Shown: positions 20,497 to 32,604, numbered from the stretch's first letter. The stretch is 64,000 nucleotides of DNA from Plazaster borealis (GCA_021014325.1 CM037460.1:25644544-25708543), one strand, 5' to 3'. A program made the numbers and translations. Notes: generated from the letters alone by a model not told the origin.

Positions 20497-21125
20497 GTAA
20501 CATAATGTAGCAATTTTCTTGCAGTTAACCTAACCCTCTGGTTTCTGACCTTTAAGAGGAAGTTTAAAATTAAATTTAAAAGAAAAAAAGGGAACATAAT
20601 TTATAGACATCACTATCTTATAGAAACAATAAAGCTTAACACTGCCCTAATTTTTGGCATGTTTGTTACGGATATGTACGCACACTTAGGCCTATAGCTG
20701 CCAAGATAACATTGACTTTTTTGAAAGTCTTTAGAGATGATACTTGAGTTTGAACTGCCATTCCAGTCCCAAAACAAACCACAAATTCTGCACAATTGTA
20801 TGACAAATAGACAACAAAGAAACAGGCATCAATTACAAGGGATGTACATTTAAATGTATTAATATACCCCCTCAATAGGATCACCCCCCCCCCCCTGTTC
20901 ATTTAAAGTAAACAGGCAAAAATGGAAATATCTTGTCTCAAAATAACATGCACTATTACCATACTGGGTCTGTCTAGACAAATAAAAATAAATGATAAGC
21001 GTGTGTTTTTTCACACTGGCAATTTATACAAAAACTTCAGAATTAACACCCCCCTCCTCTTTTCAACATGGATTTATGCCTCTGAATTGATACCCTTTAC
21101 TGTACTTATTTCTCATTTAATACAG

Positions 21126-21358
21126 TTATGGAAGACAGTCATGATTCTAGTGAAGTGGTGGAAAAAGTTAACTTGCCCGAGACAGCAGGTATGGCCTATC
21201 AAACTCTCAACACAGACATAACAATGCATGCTATGAGTCAAAGTGAAGATGACATGCTTCAACTACGACAGGAGCTGTATGAATATCGCGAAAAGAAACA
21301 CATCACAAAATTGATGAAACATTTTTTGCAAATGATGATAAAGTAAAATTTTATACTG
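21126..21358 (+). pseudogene. Third exon of THAP transposase, frameshifted
   Basis: Acceptor AATACAG. The exon opens with an acidic stretch (MEDSHDSSEVVEK) and a coiled-coil-like segment (DDMLQLRQELYEYREKK). A one-base deletion between about 21310 and 21327 shifts the frame before the block DDKVKFYTG that usually leads into the catalytic domain. The exon ends at ACTG|GTAAGA, and the following catalytic exons are absent, replaced by miniature-element sequence. Confidence 0.7.
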
Positions 21359-21590
21359 GTAAGAAACGACCCCCTTTGAAGTAATGTAGTTTTAGAGAAA
21401 GAGGTAATTTGTTCACCCCAAAAAAACCCACCAAAACCCAAAACAAACAACACAATTCTATATGCAACAAGGGTGTTTATTCTTTTATTATTTTCTTGCA
21501 ACTTCGATGACCAATTGAGCCCAAATTTTCACAGGTTTGTTATTATAGGTTGGGATACACCAAGTGAGGACCGGGTCTTTGACAATTTTT
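21359..21590 (-). repeat. TTAA miniature element, truncated copy
   Basis: It matches the TTAA family (AAGAAACGACCCC...GAAAGAGGTAATT, GCAACTTCGATGACCAATTGAGCC, TTTGACAATT) but lacks the left end and the TTAA borders. Confidence 0.7.
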
Positions 21591-21916
21591 AATTTTGAAA
21601 AGAACTGTCCTTCGATTCTAAAGTTCTATCAGGCCAGAGTAGGAAATCGGTCTGGGCTACTTACTACTTTAGCTTAGTGGATAAAGCGGAGACTTCTTGT
21701 AACTTTACTTCTGTGACCAGAACCTTCGGAATGAGACTTTGCTACTTTTTTCAGTTTGGGGTTTTGAGCTCATATTATGAATTTGTGCTAAATCCTCTTT
21801 AATTTGCTACCAAGTCCATAGTCTAGTAAAATAAGATTGTATGAAGTGATTAGCCAGTGAAATTAACACCCCCTCACACACATAAGAAGAAGCTGAAAAC
21901 AGACATCTTAAACATG

Positions 21917-22252
21917 TTAAAGGCACTGGACACGTTTGGTAATTGTCAAAGACCAGTATTCTCACTTTGTGTATCCCAACATATGCATTGGTCATCGAAT
22001 TTGCAAGAGAATCATGAACAAAACCACCCTTGTTGCATTACTTTGTGTGCTTTCAGATGCATAATAAAAGGCTTCAGCTGAAGTCTTTTATTATTTAGTG
22101 AAAATTACCTCTTTCTCAAAACTACGTTACTTCAGAGGGAGCCGTTTCTCACAATGTTTTATACTATCAACAGCTCTCCATTGCTCGTTACCAAGTAAGT
22201 GTTTATGCTAACAATTATTTTGAGTAATTACCAATAGTGTCCAGTGCCTTTA
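21917..22252 (+). repeat. TTAA miniature element
   Basis: Starts TTAAAGGCACTGGACACG and ends CAGTGCCTTTAA. Inverted ends and TTAA on both sides. Confidence 0.85.
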
Positions 22253-22540
22253 ATGGTGACTACACTAATGAATGAAATTCTATTACTGCTATTTGAAATG
22301 GCAGCTATGGAATTCCATACTGACGGCTTGTTGATATTTTTGACACACAGTTGCAGATGTGATTGGTTAATGCAGTTATTTATATGAAATAAAACAAATT
22401 TCACACAGGTTACAGATTTGTTGATTCACAGTTTCATTTATTGCGACTGGTCAATGCAATTAGGTTTGAACCTTAATTGGGTGGTTTCTTGCATGTTGGG
22501 CAGAGCCATTTAAACGGATATTTGCTCAACTTTAGGCATT

Positions 22541-24816
22541 TCATATGAAAAACTTTATTTTACATTCAGTTTTGCCACATGTGATCATCTGCCCTCCATC
22601 TTCCTTATGGCAATAGCATACCTTTGTGTTAAGTTGCACGGGTGTTAAAACACGTGTTGCTGCAGTTGAAAACTTTGATTCTGTGGGATAGCAGATGGCC
22701 TTGATTAAAGACACGGATGGATTTGCCGGGTCAGTTGAACAGGCAGCCTTCATTTTTGAAGCTGTGACTCTCCCTGCCGGTGAGTGAACCAATCTGAGGA
22801 CTCAGATTGATTTCTGGTTATCTGCTCTACATTCTGCACCATAGTTGCAGTTATACTTGAAGATTGTGAAAAACATCCTCACATTTTGTTAAGAGTTCAC
22901 TGAATGTGAGAGTGTTGTAAATTGTACTCAAGACTGCTCATTCGGGGTGGAAGTTCAGTATACTTTGGTGCAAAGTTTTTGCAGTATTTCTTTGCTACAG
23001 TCAATACTGCTGCCTGTGGTTCTGCTTGGTATATTTGCTGTAGTAATTCTTCCTTTTCTTTTTCTGAAGGCTTGCTGCCCAAGTCCTTTTGCCAGGTACG
23101 AGCTTGTCAGTGTGCAGATCATGAGTGTGTCCTTGGTCCAGATCAGATTTCCTCTTCTTTGCGGACCGAAAATCCATGAATCTCACCTCAGAAAATGGAA
23201 CCTACATGAAATACATGTATGACATTAATAAATAATTTCTCTAACTTACTTGCCACTGAAGATTAAAACTGGCATACCATAAAACGATTAATATTTTGTC
23301 ATAATGTCAGGAGTGTTTGTTTATCATTATCCAAAAGTAAGTTTTGATCATGCTGACTGAGCTCATTACTACCTCATCCTATCCATATTGCAGTTACTCA
23401 GAAACAATTACCAATACCAGTATTATTAAGAGTAATTTTAATTATGCTTGCCTTCTTGGAGGCTGCTGGCAGCCAGTAAGCTTTGTCCTCAGTAACTGTT
23501 TTAGTGTTTCGATGCTTGACAGCTGCGTCCAAAGCAAAAAGGGTTGCAGCAACATGGGTGCATGATTCACCCAAGCCAGCCATACAGTTGCAATGAGCAC
23601 TTTCCACTGTTCCATCCTTTTGTATGATAATCCATGGCTGTAAAGGCTTCGCTGAGGGATTGAGAGTGCAGGACCTGAAAGAAAAGGGGGTCACAAAATT
23701 TAAAAAGTTCATCTGCATGCACCATCGTCTTGATCATGTACCTACATAAAAGCTATCAGTACGAGTACAATGACAATGTAGTAAGTTATTTTGTATTCAA
23801 TCATGTCAATCAAAAATTTTAAAAACAATAAGATAGGTATTCAGCCTACACTTTGTGTCAGCTAAATCAGTACAGTGTAGCCTAACACTCAGTAACACCA
23901 GGCATGCCAGGCTTGCTCTTGAATCAGAATGAATGAAATTCAAAGACTACATCTATTGTCCACCCATCATGTCCGGTGTTGTCTAATTAATGTTGCACTG
24001 ACTCATGACAAAATAAATTGCAAAAATTGTCTTGATTCAAATGAATAAAATAAATACACAAATCCCAAACATAAATTAATAACAATGAAAGTATAGGTCT
24101 ACGTAAACCATAAGTGTCATTACCCAAATCCGTACAAAGATCAACAAGAGCCCGCATGCCTGTGCCCTGCTGTGCATATTTGTTGAATGTTGAATCATGG
24201 AGGTAGAATCGCCGCCTCAGATCATAGTGGAATCTAAACTAAATATTATAAAGGAGCAGAGTGCCGATGAAGGCCAGCCAACTACCGTACCACCATTGCC
24301 GAAAACAAGTCATATTTGTTAAAACCCCAGTTCCGTTTTGAACAAAAATAATTTGTTTTCGGCAGTGGTTGTACGGTGTTTTCCGGTATTTAGTATCACC
24401 GCACGTCCCTATATCATCATGTAAATCATAATGTTTTGCAATTCACAAGGGCGGCCTCAAGAGTTTAAAAAGATACAACCCCAAAGTTTGTTTACTAACA
24501 ATTTTACCTTTGCCGTATGCAAGTGCAGATTTCCCTCGATGTGCACCTTTACGTCCGTCACCCATCCAGATAAAAACTGGTTGTATGCATCAAGGGACTT
24601 AAACGCTCTGAATTCCTCTAAAGTGTATGCACTCTTAACATAGAGTAAGTAATTAATAATATCTGGGTAAGACACTGCTGCGAAAAGTTCAATGTTTGAA
24701 GACCAGTCGGCAGGTTTTAATTCGTTGTTTATTCGTTGTATTTTCTCGCAGTATCGGCGTTGACTTGCATTATCCAGAGTTAATATGTACTTGATGTTGC
24801 CCTGATCAACTTTCAT
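22541..24816 (-). pseudogene. SWIM/YqaJ/PHD-like transposon gene, broken
   Basis: The first exon (24816-24508, 103 codons, phase-0 donor) has AAVSYPDIINYLLY and SLDAYNQFLSGWV, the N-terminus I recall for ISL2EU nuclease proteins. The next exon (about 23680-23430) carries a SWIM zinc finger (CNCMAGLGESCTHVAATLF) but has a frameshift near its start. Sequence at 23190-22900 has SAKKRKSDLDQ and PSEKEKEELLQQIYQAEP in two frames. At 22790-22541 the YqaJ opening ([14 protein letters not shown]...SLIKAICYP) jumps directly to a PHD-like end ([14 protein letters not shown]), so the nuclease catalytic core is deleted. Not functional. Confidence 0.75.
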
Positions 24817-25013
24817 TGTGCTATTATTTAATTAACAGACTAAATAAAACACTGCAGGAAAACCTTCACCAAATTTGTATGTCGAAAAAGCCTTCTCGGT
24901 TGCAAAAAACGCGCGTCGGCTGCTGGAGCAGACGACGCGTTAGCAACCGAAGTAGTACTCAACATGGCCGACGGCGCCCTCAACGAACTTTTTGCGGGGT
25001 CACGCAACCTCTC

Positions 25014-25165
25014 TATAGACCTTATGCACATGATGTCATTTTAGTAGGGCGCCCTCGCCTAGAGGTCAAAAGGAGGTTGTTCATTGGCCAATCCTGTGAG
25101 CCGCGCGTACAAATATGTGCGTTTCCATTGTTTCATCATAGTTTTACCAATGCATAAGGTCTATA
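25014..25165. mobile_element. Miniature element, TATAGACCTTATGCA inverted ends
   Basis: 152 bp with inverted ends TATAGACCTTATGCA and TGCATAAGGTCTATA, consistent with a TA target. It shares the end motif with 27830-28136. Confidence 0.7.
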
Positions 25166-25192
25166 GAAATCGCTGCAAATGCATACAAACTG

Positions 25193-25609
25193 ATGCTGAA
25201 TTTACTTGGGGTTTTTCAGAATTCTGAGCAATACATTTTCTTCAGTGATTGCATCAAAAAGCTGATGACCACCAAGATGCCACTGCCATCTCTGAAACAG
25301 TGGGATGAAGACCGGAAGACCTTAGGGGTCGTCTATGACCATTCCCAGGCAAAACCGGTCAAGAGGAAAAACAAAATCAAGAAGAGTAGACAGGCTGTTT
25401 TCAAGTGTACTTTAGAAGAAAAGACAAAGCCATCGGGGCAGCTTCAGTACACCGAGACGAAAACATCAGATTCATCATTGGACCAAGAACAATGCGGAGT
25501 ACAAGCTAAAAGGTACCGTAAGTCCAAATTAATAGAGTTTTCAACTATCAGTTCACGAACCTTTTTTCCGTCAGAGGCAGCTGAGGCCAATAAAAGCCTA
25601 GCACTATGA
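25193..25609 (+). CDS. Hypothetical 138-codon frame
   Basis: Basic, Ser/Lys-rich product (KKLMTTKMPLPSLKQWDEDR, KPVKRKNKIKKSRQAVFKCT). A possible acceptor (TTTTCTTCAG) lies inside at about 25244, so it could be a last exon ending at TGA 25607-25609. No domain or homologue is recognised, and no clear poly(A) signal follows. It may be random, part of a mobile element, or a 5' exon of neither neighbour. Confidence 0.25.
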   Translation: MLNLLGVFQNSEQYIFFSDCIKKLMTTKMPLPSLKQWDEDRKTLGVVYDHSQAKPVKRKNKIKKSRQAVFKCTLEEKTKPSGQLQYTETKTSDSSLDQEQCGVQAKRYRKSKLIEFSTISSRTFFPSEAAEANKSLAL

Positions 25610-27319
25610 ACAAAGACTCTTTCACGATACCATTAAAGGATTCCTCATTCGTCAATATAACTGACTGTTATGATACTTTTATTAAAAGTTCAGGGTACAC
25701 CTCACTAAATAAACTCCCATCACGGTGCAAAATCCTAAATATTCAATATTAAATATATATATTTAGAAGTCTCACAGCTTTTTACAGTAAAGGAAAACTT
25801 ATCCATTGGCTCTTGAACTTTTATCCTCTGCTCAATTTAATATGGGGAGTCCCAAGGCCCGTTGAGTTATTCTCCCTCCAAATAAAAACACCCCAACACC
25901 GGTGGAAATTTCCAAACGTCCGAGCAACAATCTTGAAAAATGTTCCTACATCTCTCGGCAAACAGGACCATTTTTTCAGGGCCTTTGTCATCCAAAATGC
26001 CTCAAGTTGGAAGTCCACAATCCCCAAGTCACCATTGGGCAACATTTTTACACTTTACCCTCTTTTATTTTGCTCTCAAATCTGTCTAATAAAGAATATT
26101 TTGTGGGCCTACACAATATTAATGAGGCTGACGCTCTGTTTTCTCCTTATTTAGTGGGTTGCACCCTATAGAGGAAGTTATTTTCCCTGGAGATTACATT
26201 CAGGACATAATGTCAAGATCATGTTTCTTCAGGAAAATTTCAACAATTGTTTAATATTCAAAAATTGTTTCATATTCCAATTAAAAAAATAGGTAGGGTT
26301 AGGTTTCAAACTAGGGTTATGTATGGTTTAATCTTCATTCAGTGGACAATTTAAAGGCATTGTACACTTGGTAATTACTCAAAATATATATTAGCATAAA
26401 AACTGACTTGGTAACGAGCAACAGAGAGCTGTTGATAGTATAAAACATTGTGAGAAACGACTCCCTCTGAAGTAACGTACGTAGTTTTTGAGAAAGAGGT
26501 AATTTCTCACTAAAATAATAAAAACTTCTTGCAAGAAGTTTTTATTCCTATCTGAAAGCACACAAATTTGTACAACAAGGGTGTTTTTTCTTTCATCATT
26601 TTCTTGCAACTTCGATGACTAATTGAGCCCAAATTTTCACAGGCTTGTTATTTTATGCACATGTTGGGATACAACAAGTGATAACACTGGTCTTTGACAA
26701 TTACCAAACGTGTACGATGCCTTTAAACTTTGGAACAACTTTAGTTTCAACTTTACATATGGTCTTGTATTAGCCTCACCAGAACAATCTACTTCATTGC
26801 CCCCCCCCCTCCTTTTTGTTTGACCAGTTTATGTCTATCAAAGAGAATGGAAAGAGTGGGTGTGGGTGGGGGTAATAACATTGTAATTAAAAAACTGCAT
26901 GCACTAACAACTTTGATAAGTCATGATCACTGACTTGCTAAAGAATAGCTTATTGAATATTTGGGCATCTGGGGTGGCATCTAAGAAAAAGAGGGGTGAA
27001 AGAAAAAAAACTGACTGACTAGCAGAAAGCTACACTTCTGCCTGGGAGAAAGTTCTGTTAGCTGCTCACTTACACAGTGCAGTGTGGGTTTGGTTTGACG
27101 TGGATTCTCCACAAAAAACACTGGGCCCTTACCAAAGCTGAAAATAAAATATTTGCTAGACCCCCCTCATCTTATTAGATCTCTTTGTACAGCCGTAAGT
27201 CGTGCTAAATTCAGCTCTTCGTATTTTATTACGATCGAGATTTTTCCGCAATGTTTACACAAGGTGGCATAATTGAAATATTGATTAAAAACATTAAATG
27301 CCACTCTTGACCTCTACAG
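25610..27319. other. Upstream region of the Ubl-NLR gene
   Basis: Apart from the TTAA element no gene is seen. It holds a poly-C tract (about 26800-26812) and AT-rich sequence. The promoter and first exon of the downstream gene may lie here but cannot be placed. Confidence 0.4.
26351..26726 (-). repeat. TTAA miniature element
   Basis: TTAAAGGCATTGTACAC...GTACGATGCCTTTAA with internal GAGAGCTGTTGATAGTATAAAAC and GCAACTTCGATGACTAATTGAG. Confidence 0.85.
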
Positions 27320-27521
27320 AGACGAAGCCCAATCCCAGAGAAGTAAGGAAAATCATCACATGATACAGATCTTTATCAAGACGCCCATCATCAGCCCTAA
27401 AAACCTCTGTCTACGACTCCATCATAACACAACCATCTTCAACCTGAAACAAATAATTCACAGGAAGTTGGGCATCCGTCCTGCATTACAAAATCTGAGC
27501 TTAGGAGAACATCAGTTCAAG
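27320..27521 (+). CDS. Ubiquitin-like domain exon 1 of the NLR gene
   Basis: The exon follows the acceptor CCTCTACAG and ends at AAG|GTAGGC in phase 0. From Met at 27360 it reads MIQIFIKTP...LCLRLHHNTTIFNLKQIIHRKLGIRPALQNLSLGEHQFK. This lines up with the first two-thirds of ubiquitin: a beta strand (x-QIFIKT), a second strand, the helix (T-I-x-x-L-K-x-x-I), the GI-P turn and the LxxxG-x-x-x strand. The frame is open upstream of the Met to the acceptor, so this may be an internal exon whose start lies further 5'. The Ubl could recruit ubiquitin-binding partners; function is inferred from fold only. Confidence 0.8.
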
Positions 27522-27829
27522 GTAGGCATTCTAACTTTTCTTCTTCGTCTGTCCCCGTTGTGCATATCAGGCCTTCACCCACTGTTTCCATTTTGTCAGT
27601 GTCTTGCACATTTCGTCTGGCTTCATTTCGGGTCTTCCATCCACCCTGCTTGTTCTACCTTTCCACAGTTCTTCTCTACGTCGTTTTTGGTCTGCTTATA
27701 TTAACTTTCCTTTTCCCTTCTGACTGCTTTGCTATGAAAGCCATGCAAAGGTGGTTAGAAGTATTCTTTCTGAAACAATCATGACCAATCGAATTCCATA
27801 TCATACAGTATCGGCTCTATTCCTTGCTC

Positions 27830-28136
27830 TATAGACCTTTCTTTTGACACTCGCAGCCCGAGTTTTTGCCAACCGAGGGTGGAAAAATATGGAAAGCCAT
27901 AAATGCAAAGCAAATATAGCCATAGTTTGCAGCAATGTCGCACAAATATTCTAAAATAATGTTGAATTCGTTGGAAACAAATCAACCAATCATGGGAGGT
28001 ATTTCAGCTCATGAATCTTTACAGAAAATGTTGAATTTGGTCACAATTTTTTTTTATCACGATTGATTGTTTTGCTAACATTCGGCTGGCCATGCCAACC
28101 GGCGCACTTTTTTTATCAACAAAAGAAAGGTCTATA
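27830..28136. mobile_element. Miniature element, TATAGACCTTTCTTTTG inverted ends
   Basis: 307 bp in the Ubl intron with inverted ends TATAGACCTTTCTTTTG and CAAAAGAAAGGTCTATA. Same end motif as 25014-25165. Confidence 0.75.
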
Positions 28137-28475
28137 GTCTGATGCTTTTGAACTGTTTCATGTTGATTGTGTTTGGCCCATCAAAAAATTGTAATACTCT
28201 TTTCAAAGACTGGTATTGGAAATGAGTCTAGCTTGTCTTCGTTCTTTTGTTCATTTCACAAGATGTGATATCCTCTACATCCTCCATTGAAATTTTGTCA
28301 AGCTTCGTTGGCCTTTATAATGTTTAATTTTAAGTTGTTAATCGTCTTCTTTTTCGTTGATCTTTACTACTGTATACCTTTGAATGTTAATCGAGAATAT
28401 AAATTGCCAAGGTTTCAATAATAATATTTCTATCGTATAATCTTATATGAAGGTTTCTTCTTCTTTTGTACCCAG

Positions 28476-28572
28476 TCGTGTGATGCTTTGACTCTTCTTG
28501 ATCTTGACATTCAACCGGAGACGAATATTACTCTATCACTAGCAACAGGATTGCTCGGAGGGGCTCCAAAAT
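28476..28572 (+). CDS. Ubiquitin-like domain exon 2 of the NLR gene
   Basis: A 97-nt exon between acceptor TTGTACCCAG and donor T|GTGAGT, phase 0 in and phase 1 out. It encodes SCDALTLLDLDIQPETNITL then SLATGLLGGAPK. This completes the ubiquitin fold (the TLxDxxIxxExxIxLxL strand) and ends in LLGG, reminiscent of the ubiquitin LRGG tail. It is followed by APK and fused onward to a Death domain rather than ending. Phase 0 matches exon 1, and the phase-1 exit matches the Death-domain exon at 29228. Confidence 0.8.
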
Positions 28573-29227
28573 GTGAGTCAATTCTTACAAAATTCAAGCT
28601 TCATTTTGTTAACCTAGCTTTTTATTTCACACACAAAAGACTCTCAGTTCAGCTACTATAAAGGGGATCCTGTTTGGGAAACCAAGTAAAACTGAGTTTG
28701 TTTTGTGTGTAATTTATTAAAGAGTGCTTTCCACGATGGAGTCTTCTGGAATGGTTTTGATGCAGAGCTTAAATAGTCAGTCATCCCATCCTTTTGTAAC
28801 AAACTGAACAAAACAATCATCACTTATTTACACACCACCTCATTTAATTTGTATATCTTCACATTGTATTTCTTCAAATATATCAGTGCATTTTCCTTTA
28901 ATATTGCAAAATAAAAATTATATTGCAATACGAATGACAGTAATGAAATGAAAATTAAACGAAAAAAGATGTTCCCCTTGACTTTGGATGGGTACATTCA
29001 TTGATGATACTCATTGTTCTCAACAAACACTTTAAGTCAATCAAACTGTGACGATATCAGTTCAGTGGTTTAGCCGTCGAGAAAGCAAAATAACGTTATA
29101 TATTATGCACGTTCGCGACGGACTACAGGGGATGTTCGACATGGAAGACCTTAACAAAGCTCTTCACGGTGTAAAATATTCACGATATTCCATAAACAAA
29201 GTTCATAAACTAATTTCGCACTTTTAG

Positions 29228-29491
29228 CTGGAAGAAGAGTGGATGAGACATTCCTACGGAATTTAGCAGGAAAACTCGGCACAGACTGGCAGCAACTCGC
29301 AACCAACCTTCGTTTCACATCAGCAGAGATTTGGAAATTTAAAAGCCACGACCAGAACCCGGAAGAACAGGCTTTTCAGATGTTAGTTTCTTGGTGGAAG
29401 AAGCAACCTTATGACAGAGAAGCGGGAGAATGGTTGAGTAGTGCATTGATTCAAACAGAGCGTCGGGATTTAGCTTCAAAGATACCAAAAT
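29228..29491 (+). CDS. Death-domain exon 1 of Ubl-NLR gene (intact)
   Basis: 264 nt between acceptor CACTTTTAG and donor AAAT|GTAAGA, phase 1/1. It encodes VDETFLRNLAGKLGTDWQQL, then LATNLRFTSAEIWKF, the QAFQMLVSWWKKQ block and a C-terminal ERRDLASKIPK, covering all six helices of a Death domain (about 85 residues). No damage is seen. It directly follows the Ubl exons. Death domains recruit adaptors or caspases by like-like interaction; the partner here is unknown. Confidence 0.88.
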
Positions 29492-29584
29492 GTAAGAAAA
29501 GTCACAAAAGTTATTGCTCTTTTTTCTCTCGAAATGATTCAAGTCTGCAGGATTCATATAACTTTGCATTGTAGGTTACGTTGA

Positions 29585-29760
29585 AAGCCTGAGGCTGAAT
29601 AGACTCATCCCGTGCACACATTTCGAGTGTGTACTAACATTACTGGTAGGCAATAATGAGGGAACATCTCGCCTTTTTGTATGGGGCTGATGATGATGTG
29701 ACGCATACGCGTTTGTGCGTTTGCCTAGTGCACAACTCTATGGCGTTTGCCAACCAATAG
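29585..29760. repeat. Intron segment duplicated at 31195-31345
   Basis: Both contain AGGGAACATCTCGCCTTTTT, GTATGGGGCTGATGATG and GCGTTTGTGCGT in order. The following sequence to the next linker/DD exon is also similar, marking a tandem duplication of a DD module. Confidence 0.7.
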
Positions 29761-30288
29761 TGGCTGTGCGCATACGTGAATGTGGGAAGGGCGAATTAAA
29801 CCGTTTTTTACTTGTAATGATGGGCACCCATTCAGTATATTTACCAGGTATGTTGTAAGAAAAACAAGTTTCTTGAAACTTAGAAGGGTAAAAAAAAAAC
29901 TCAACTGCTACGCGTATACAGTACCCTTTATACATCGCAATAGTAAAGGAACATATCATTTAAGCAAATTAAATTTATGGAATTCCCAATCAAAGTCTGG
30001 CTTGTTTAATAAGTAGCAATCATCAACATTGTTTCCATCTCTGAGAAAAGAAAGGTACATTAATAGGACTAGTGTGCTTTTTATTTTATTTTTATCAAGG
30101 AGACAAAGCGGATTGAAATAAAAGATTCAGATCAATCGTTAACTTCAAAAGTAGAAAAAAAAACAATTTTAGGGATTGTACCATTTCTTTAATTTTTTGC
30201 CTAAATTTTGCGGACCAGGCGCACGTGATATTGCCAATAATTATATTTATTATACACAACTTTTTTGGCTGTATTCTATTATTTTTAG

Positions 30289-30480
30289 GTTATATAGGCC
30301 TACCCGAATCCTCAAGAGCAGATAACATGGACGAAGTTCAAAGTAGACAGTCATCAGAATATCAACCAACTCCATTCGATACATCAGGTATTGACGGACG
30401 TTACAAGGCCTACTGAGAATATTGGGGAAGATTTGAAGCAACTCGCCTCTTCTTTGGGTTTTGGTTCTGTATAGATTACA
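30289..30480 (+). pseudogene. Linker plus Death-domain exon, truncated copy
   Basis: After acceptor ATTTTTAG the linker (YIGLPESSRADNMDEVQ...) is intact. The Death domain starts and hits TGA at 30414-30416 after a frameshift; homology (KQLASSLGFGSV in other frames) stops near 30475. A donor-like TCAG|GTATTG at the linker/DD border (about 30387) is phase 1. Confidence 0.75.
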
Positions 30481-30964
30481 AAGTTTCCCCTTTGCAAATT
30501 AATCCAGAACCAACAGCTTTTAAAAACGTTTTAACAAAATCTAGGTTTTTTTATCGTAGGTTATATTAGGGTACATTTTAAAAGCCTGAAGCTATTTTGA
30601 ATTTGAATGTTAGAGGTTATTGGCTTGAAATGATAAGAACCCACTTAGTGTAGGTTTAAGATAAATGATTCAAGACCTAGAACGCACGAGAATGATTGAA
30701 TTCGCAACCAAAGTTCAGCTTCAGTAGTAATCAGTCATCGGCACTTTTTCCATCTCTGAGAAAAGAATGGTTTGAAAAATACTAAAACGTATTCTCGCAT
30801 ATTATTGAATCGTTTCTTGAAAATATGAATATTTGACTGAATTTCATTTCCCAAGACTGATAGTGTCCAATTTTTCTAATTGATCCAAGCAAATTGTTCA
30901 AACACGTTTTGAGGAATTCATCGAATATATTATGCTTCTTAAGTTTGATCATTTTATTATTCAG

Positions 30965-31057
30965 CTCTGCCTCATCGTGGGAGTCCAACTACAAAGTCAG
31001 ACAGTAAACATCATTCCAATGGAGACAAAGTGGGTTCTGAAATCAAACAGGATTCAG
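30965..31057 (+). CDS. Linker exon (LPHRGSPTTK type)
   Basis: 93 nt, acceptor TTATTCAG, donor GTAAAT, phase 1/1. It encodes LPHRGSPTTKSDSKHHSN then GDKVGSEIKQDS. Near-identical paralogue of 15424-15516. Confidence 0.72.
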
Positions 31058-31871
31058 GTAAATTGATCAAACTTTTAAAAAAGGGACAAATTTCAGGGAA
31101 TGTATAGTTTTTTAATGCAAAGCTTGTAATAGTTTTTATGAAATCATAATTTCTGCCATACATCATATGAAAAAGCATTGTCAGTATACCAGTGGAGTTG
31201 CACACATCTCGTGTACTAACAATGGGTAGGCAATAAGGAGGGAACATCTCGCCTTTTTGTATGGGGCTGATGATGGCGTGACGCATTAAGCGTTTGTGCG
31301 TCTGCCTAGTCCACAACTCTATGGCGTTTGCCAAACATCAGTGTCTGTATGCATTCGCGAATTGTGGGGAGGGCCAAATAAACCATTGTTTACTTGTAAC
31401 TATGGGTACACCTATTCAGTATATTATTTACCAGGTATGTTGTAAGAAAGAAAAGTTGATTGAAACTTAGAAGGTAAAACAAAAAAACACTCAACTGCTA
31501 CGGTACCCTTAATTAAGGAACAATCTTTTAATAAGCAAACTAAATTTATGGAATTCCCGATCAAAGTCTGGCTTGTTTAATAAGTAGCAATCATCAGCAT
31601 TGTTTCCATCTCTGAGAAAAAGGGTACATTTATCCAATAGATTATAATTTTTGTATCGAGGAGACAAAGCGGATAGTACTATACATGATTCAGATAAATC
31701 GTTAACTTCAAAAGTATCCAAAATATATCAGGGATTGTACCATTTCTTACGATTAAATAAATTAATTATATTTAGCAATAAATGTTGCGGACCAGGCACG
31801 TATGATGTTGCCAATAATTAGATTTATAATATCTAATTATCTAATTGCTTGATTCCATTCTGTTTTTTTAG

Positions 31872-32188
31872 GTTATGTAGACCTACCCGAATCCCCAAGA
31901 ACAGATAACATGGACGAAGCTCACAGTAAACAGTCATCAGAACATCAACCAACATCCAATACATTAGTTTTTGATGGGAAGACGTTACGAGACCTAGCTA
32001 AGAATACTGGGGAAGGTTGGAAGCCACTCGCCACTTCTTTGGGTTTTGGTTATGTACAGATTAAAAAATTTGAGTTCAATCACTTCAAAGAACTCGAAAA
32101 ACAAGCCTTCCGAATGCTCTTCACGTGGGCTCGAAGGCAAACGAGTCAAACTGAAGCTAGAGAAGAGTTGAGGAAGGCGCTTGTTTAG
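31872..32188 (+). pseudogene. Linker plus Death-domain exon ending in a stop
   Basis: Acceptor TTTTTTAG, then linker (YVDLPESPRTDNMDEAHS...) and a Death domain (LRDLAKNTGEGWKPLATSLG, FRMLFTWARRQ) that ends at KALV-TAG (32186-32188), about 12 residues short of the usual RRDLVNKIT end, with no donor. It would terminate the protein after a Death domain, so it is either a broken copy or, if included in the transcript, a short Ubl-DD-DD isoform. Confidence 0.7.
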
Positions 32189-32490
32189 CCACTTCTGTGC
32201 TTAAGTAGCTCTTAGGAATTTGGCCCGGTCTTAAACACTGAAGATCATTGATATGGATCACTGTTTCATCTGTGAATTACTTTAAAGACAGAATACAGAT
32301 TCAAAAAGTGCACTACACATTGGTCAACTAAAATAATACCATTTGCTTCTCAAGTAGCTCCATCAAATTGGGCCCAGTCTTAAACACTGAAGATCATTGA
32401 TATGGATCATTCCTGTTTCATCTATGAATTACTTTTAAAGACAAAATACAGATTCAAAAAGTGCACCACACAATACAATTAATGTTACTT
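32189..32490. repeat. Local tandem duplication, about 150 bp unit
   Basis: The segment CTTAAACACTGAAGATCATT...GATTCAAAAAGTGCAC occurs twice in direct orientation (about 32230-32315 and 32370-32465), each followed by related sequence. Confidence 0.7.
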
Positions 32491-32604
32491 TACATGGTCC
32501 AATTACTTTATTTACAATGTCATGTAAAATTCCTGTGATGCAGGTTGTCAATTCTTTTTTAATAATAATGAAGTCATCATTGTATTATCCATCTATTCTT
32601 TCAG

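Larger units (their letters stand above)
19214..25010. mobile_element. ISL2EU-like THAP/YqaJ DNA transposon, decayed
   Basis: Diverged inverted ends share CCATGTTGAGTACTA (19258-19272 and, reversed, 24952-24966), with outer ends GGGGTTTCACGTGACG and ...CGGGGTCACGCAACCTC. Inside, a + strand THAP gene (19363-21358) and a - strand SWIM/YqaJ/PHD-like gene (24816-22541) converge, the two-gene layout I recall for ISL2EU/PHIS elements. The DDE part of the transposase and the nuclease core are missing. Miniature elements (20018-20162, 21359-22252) are inserted within it. Confidence 0.7.

Noticed and set aside
22922..23222. Overlapping + strand frames
   Set aside because: Antisense to the decayed YqaJ-type gene; no independent support.
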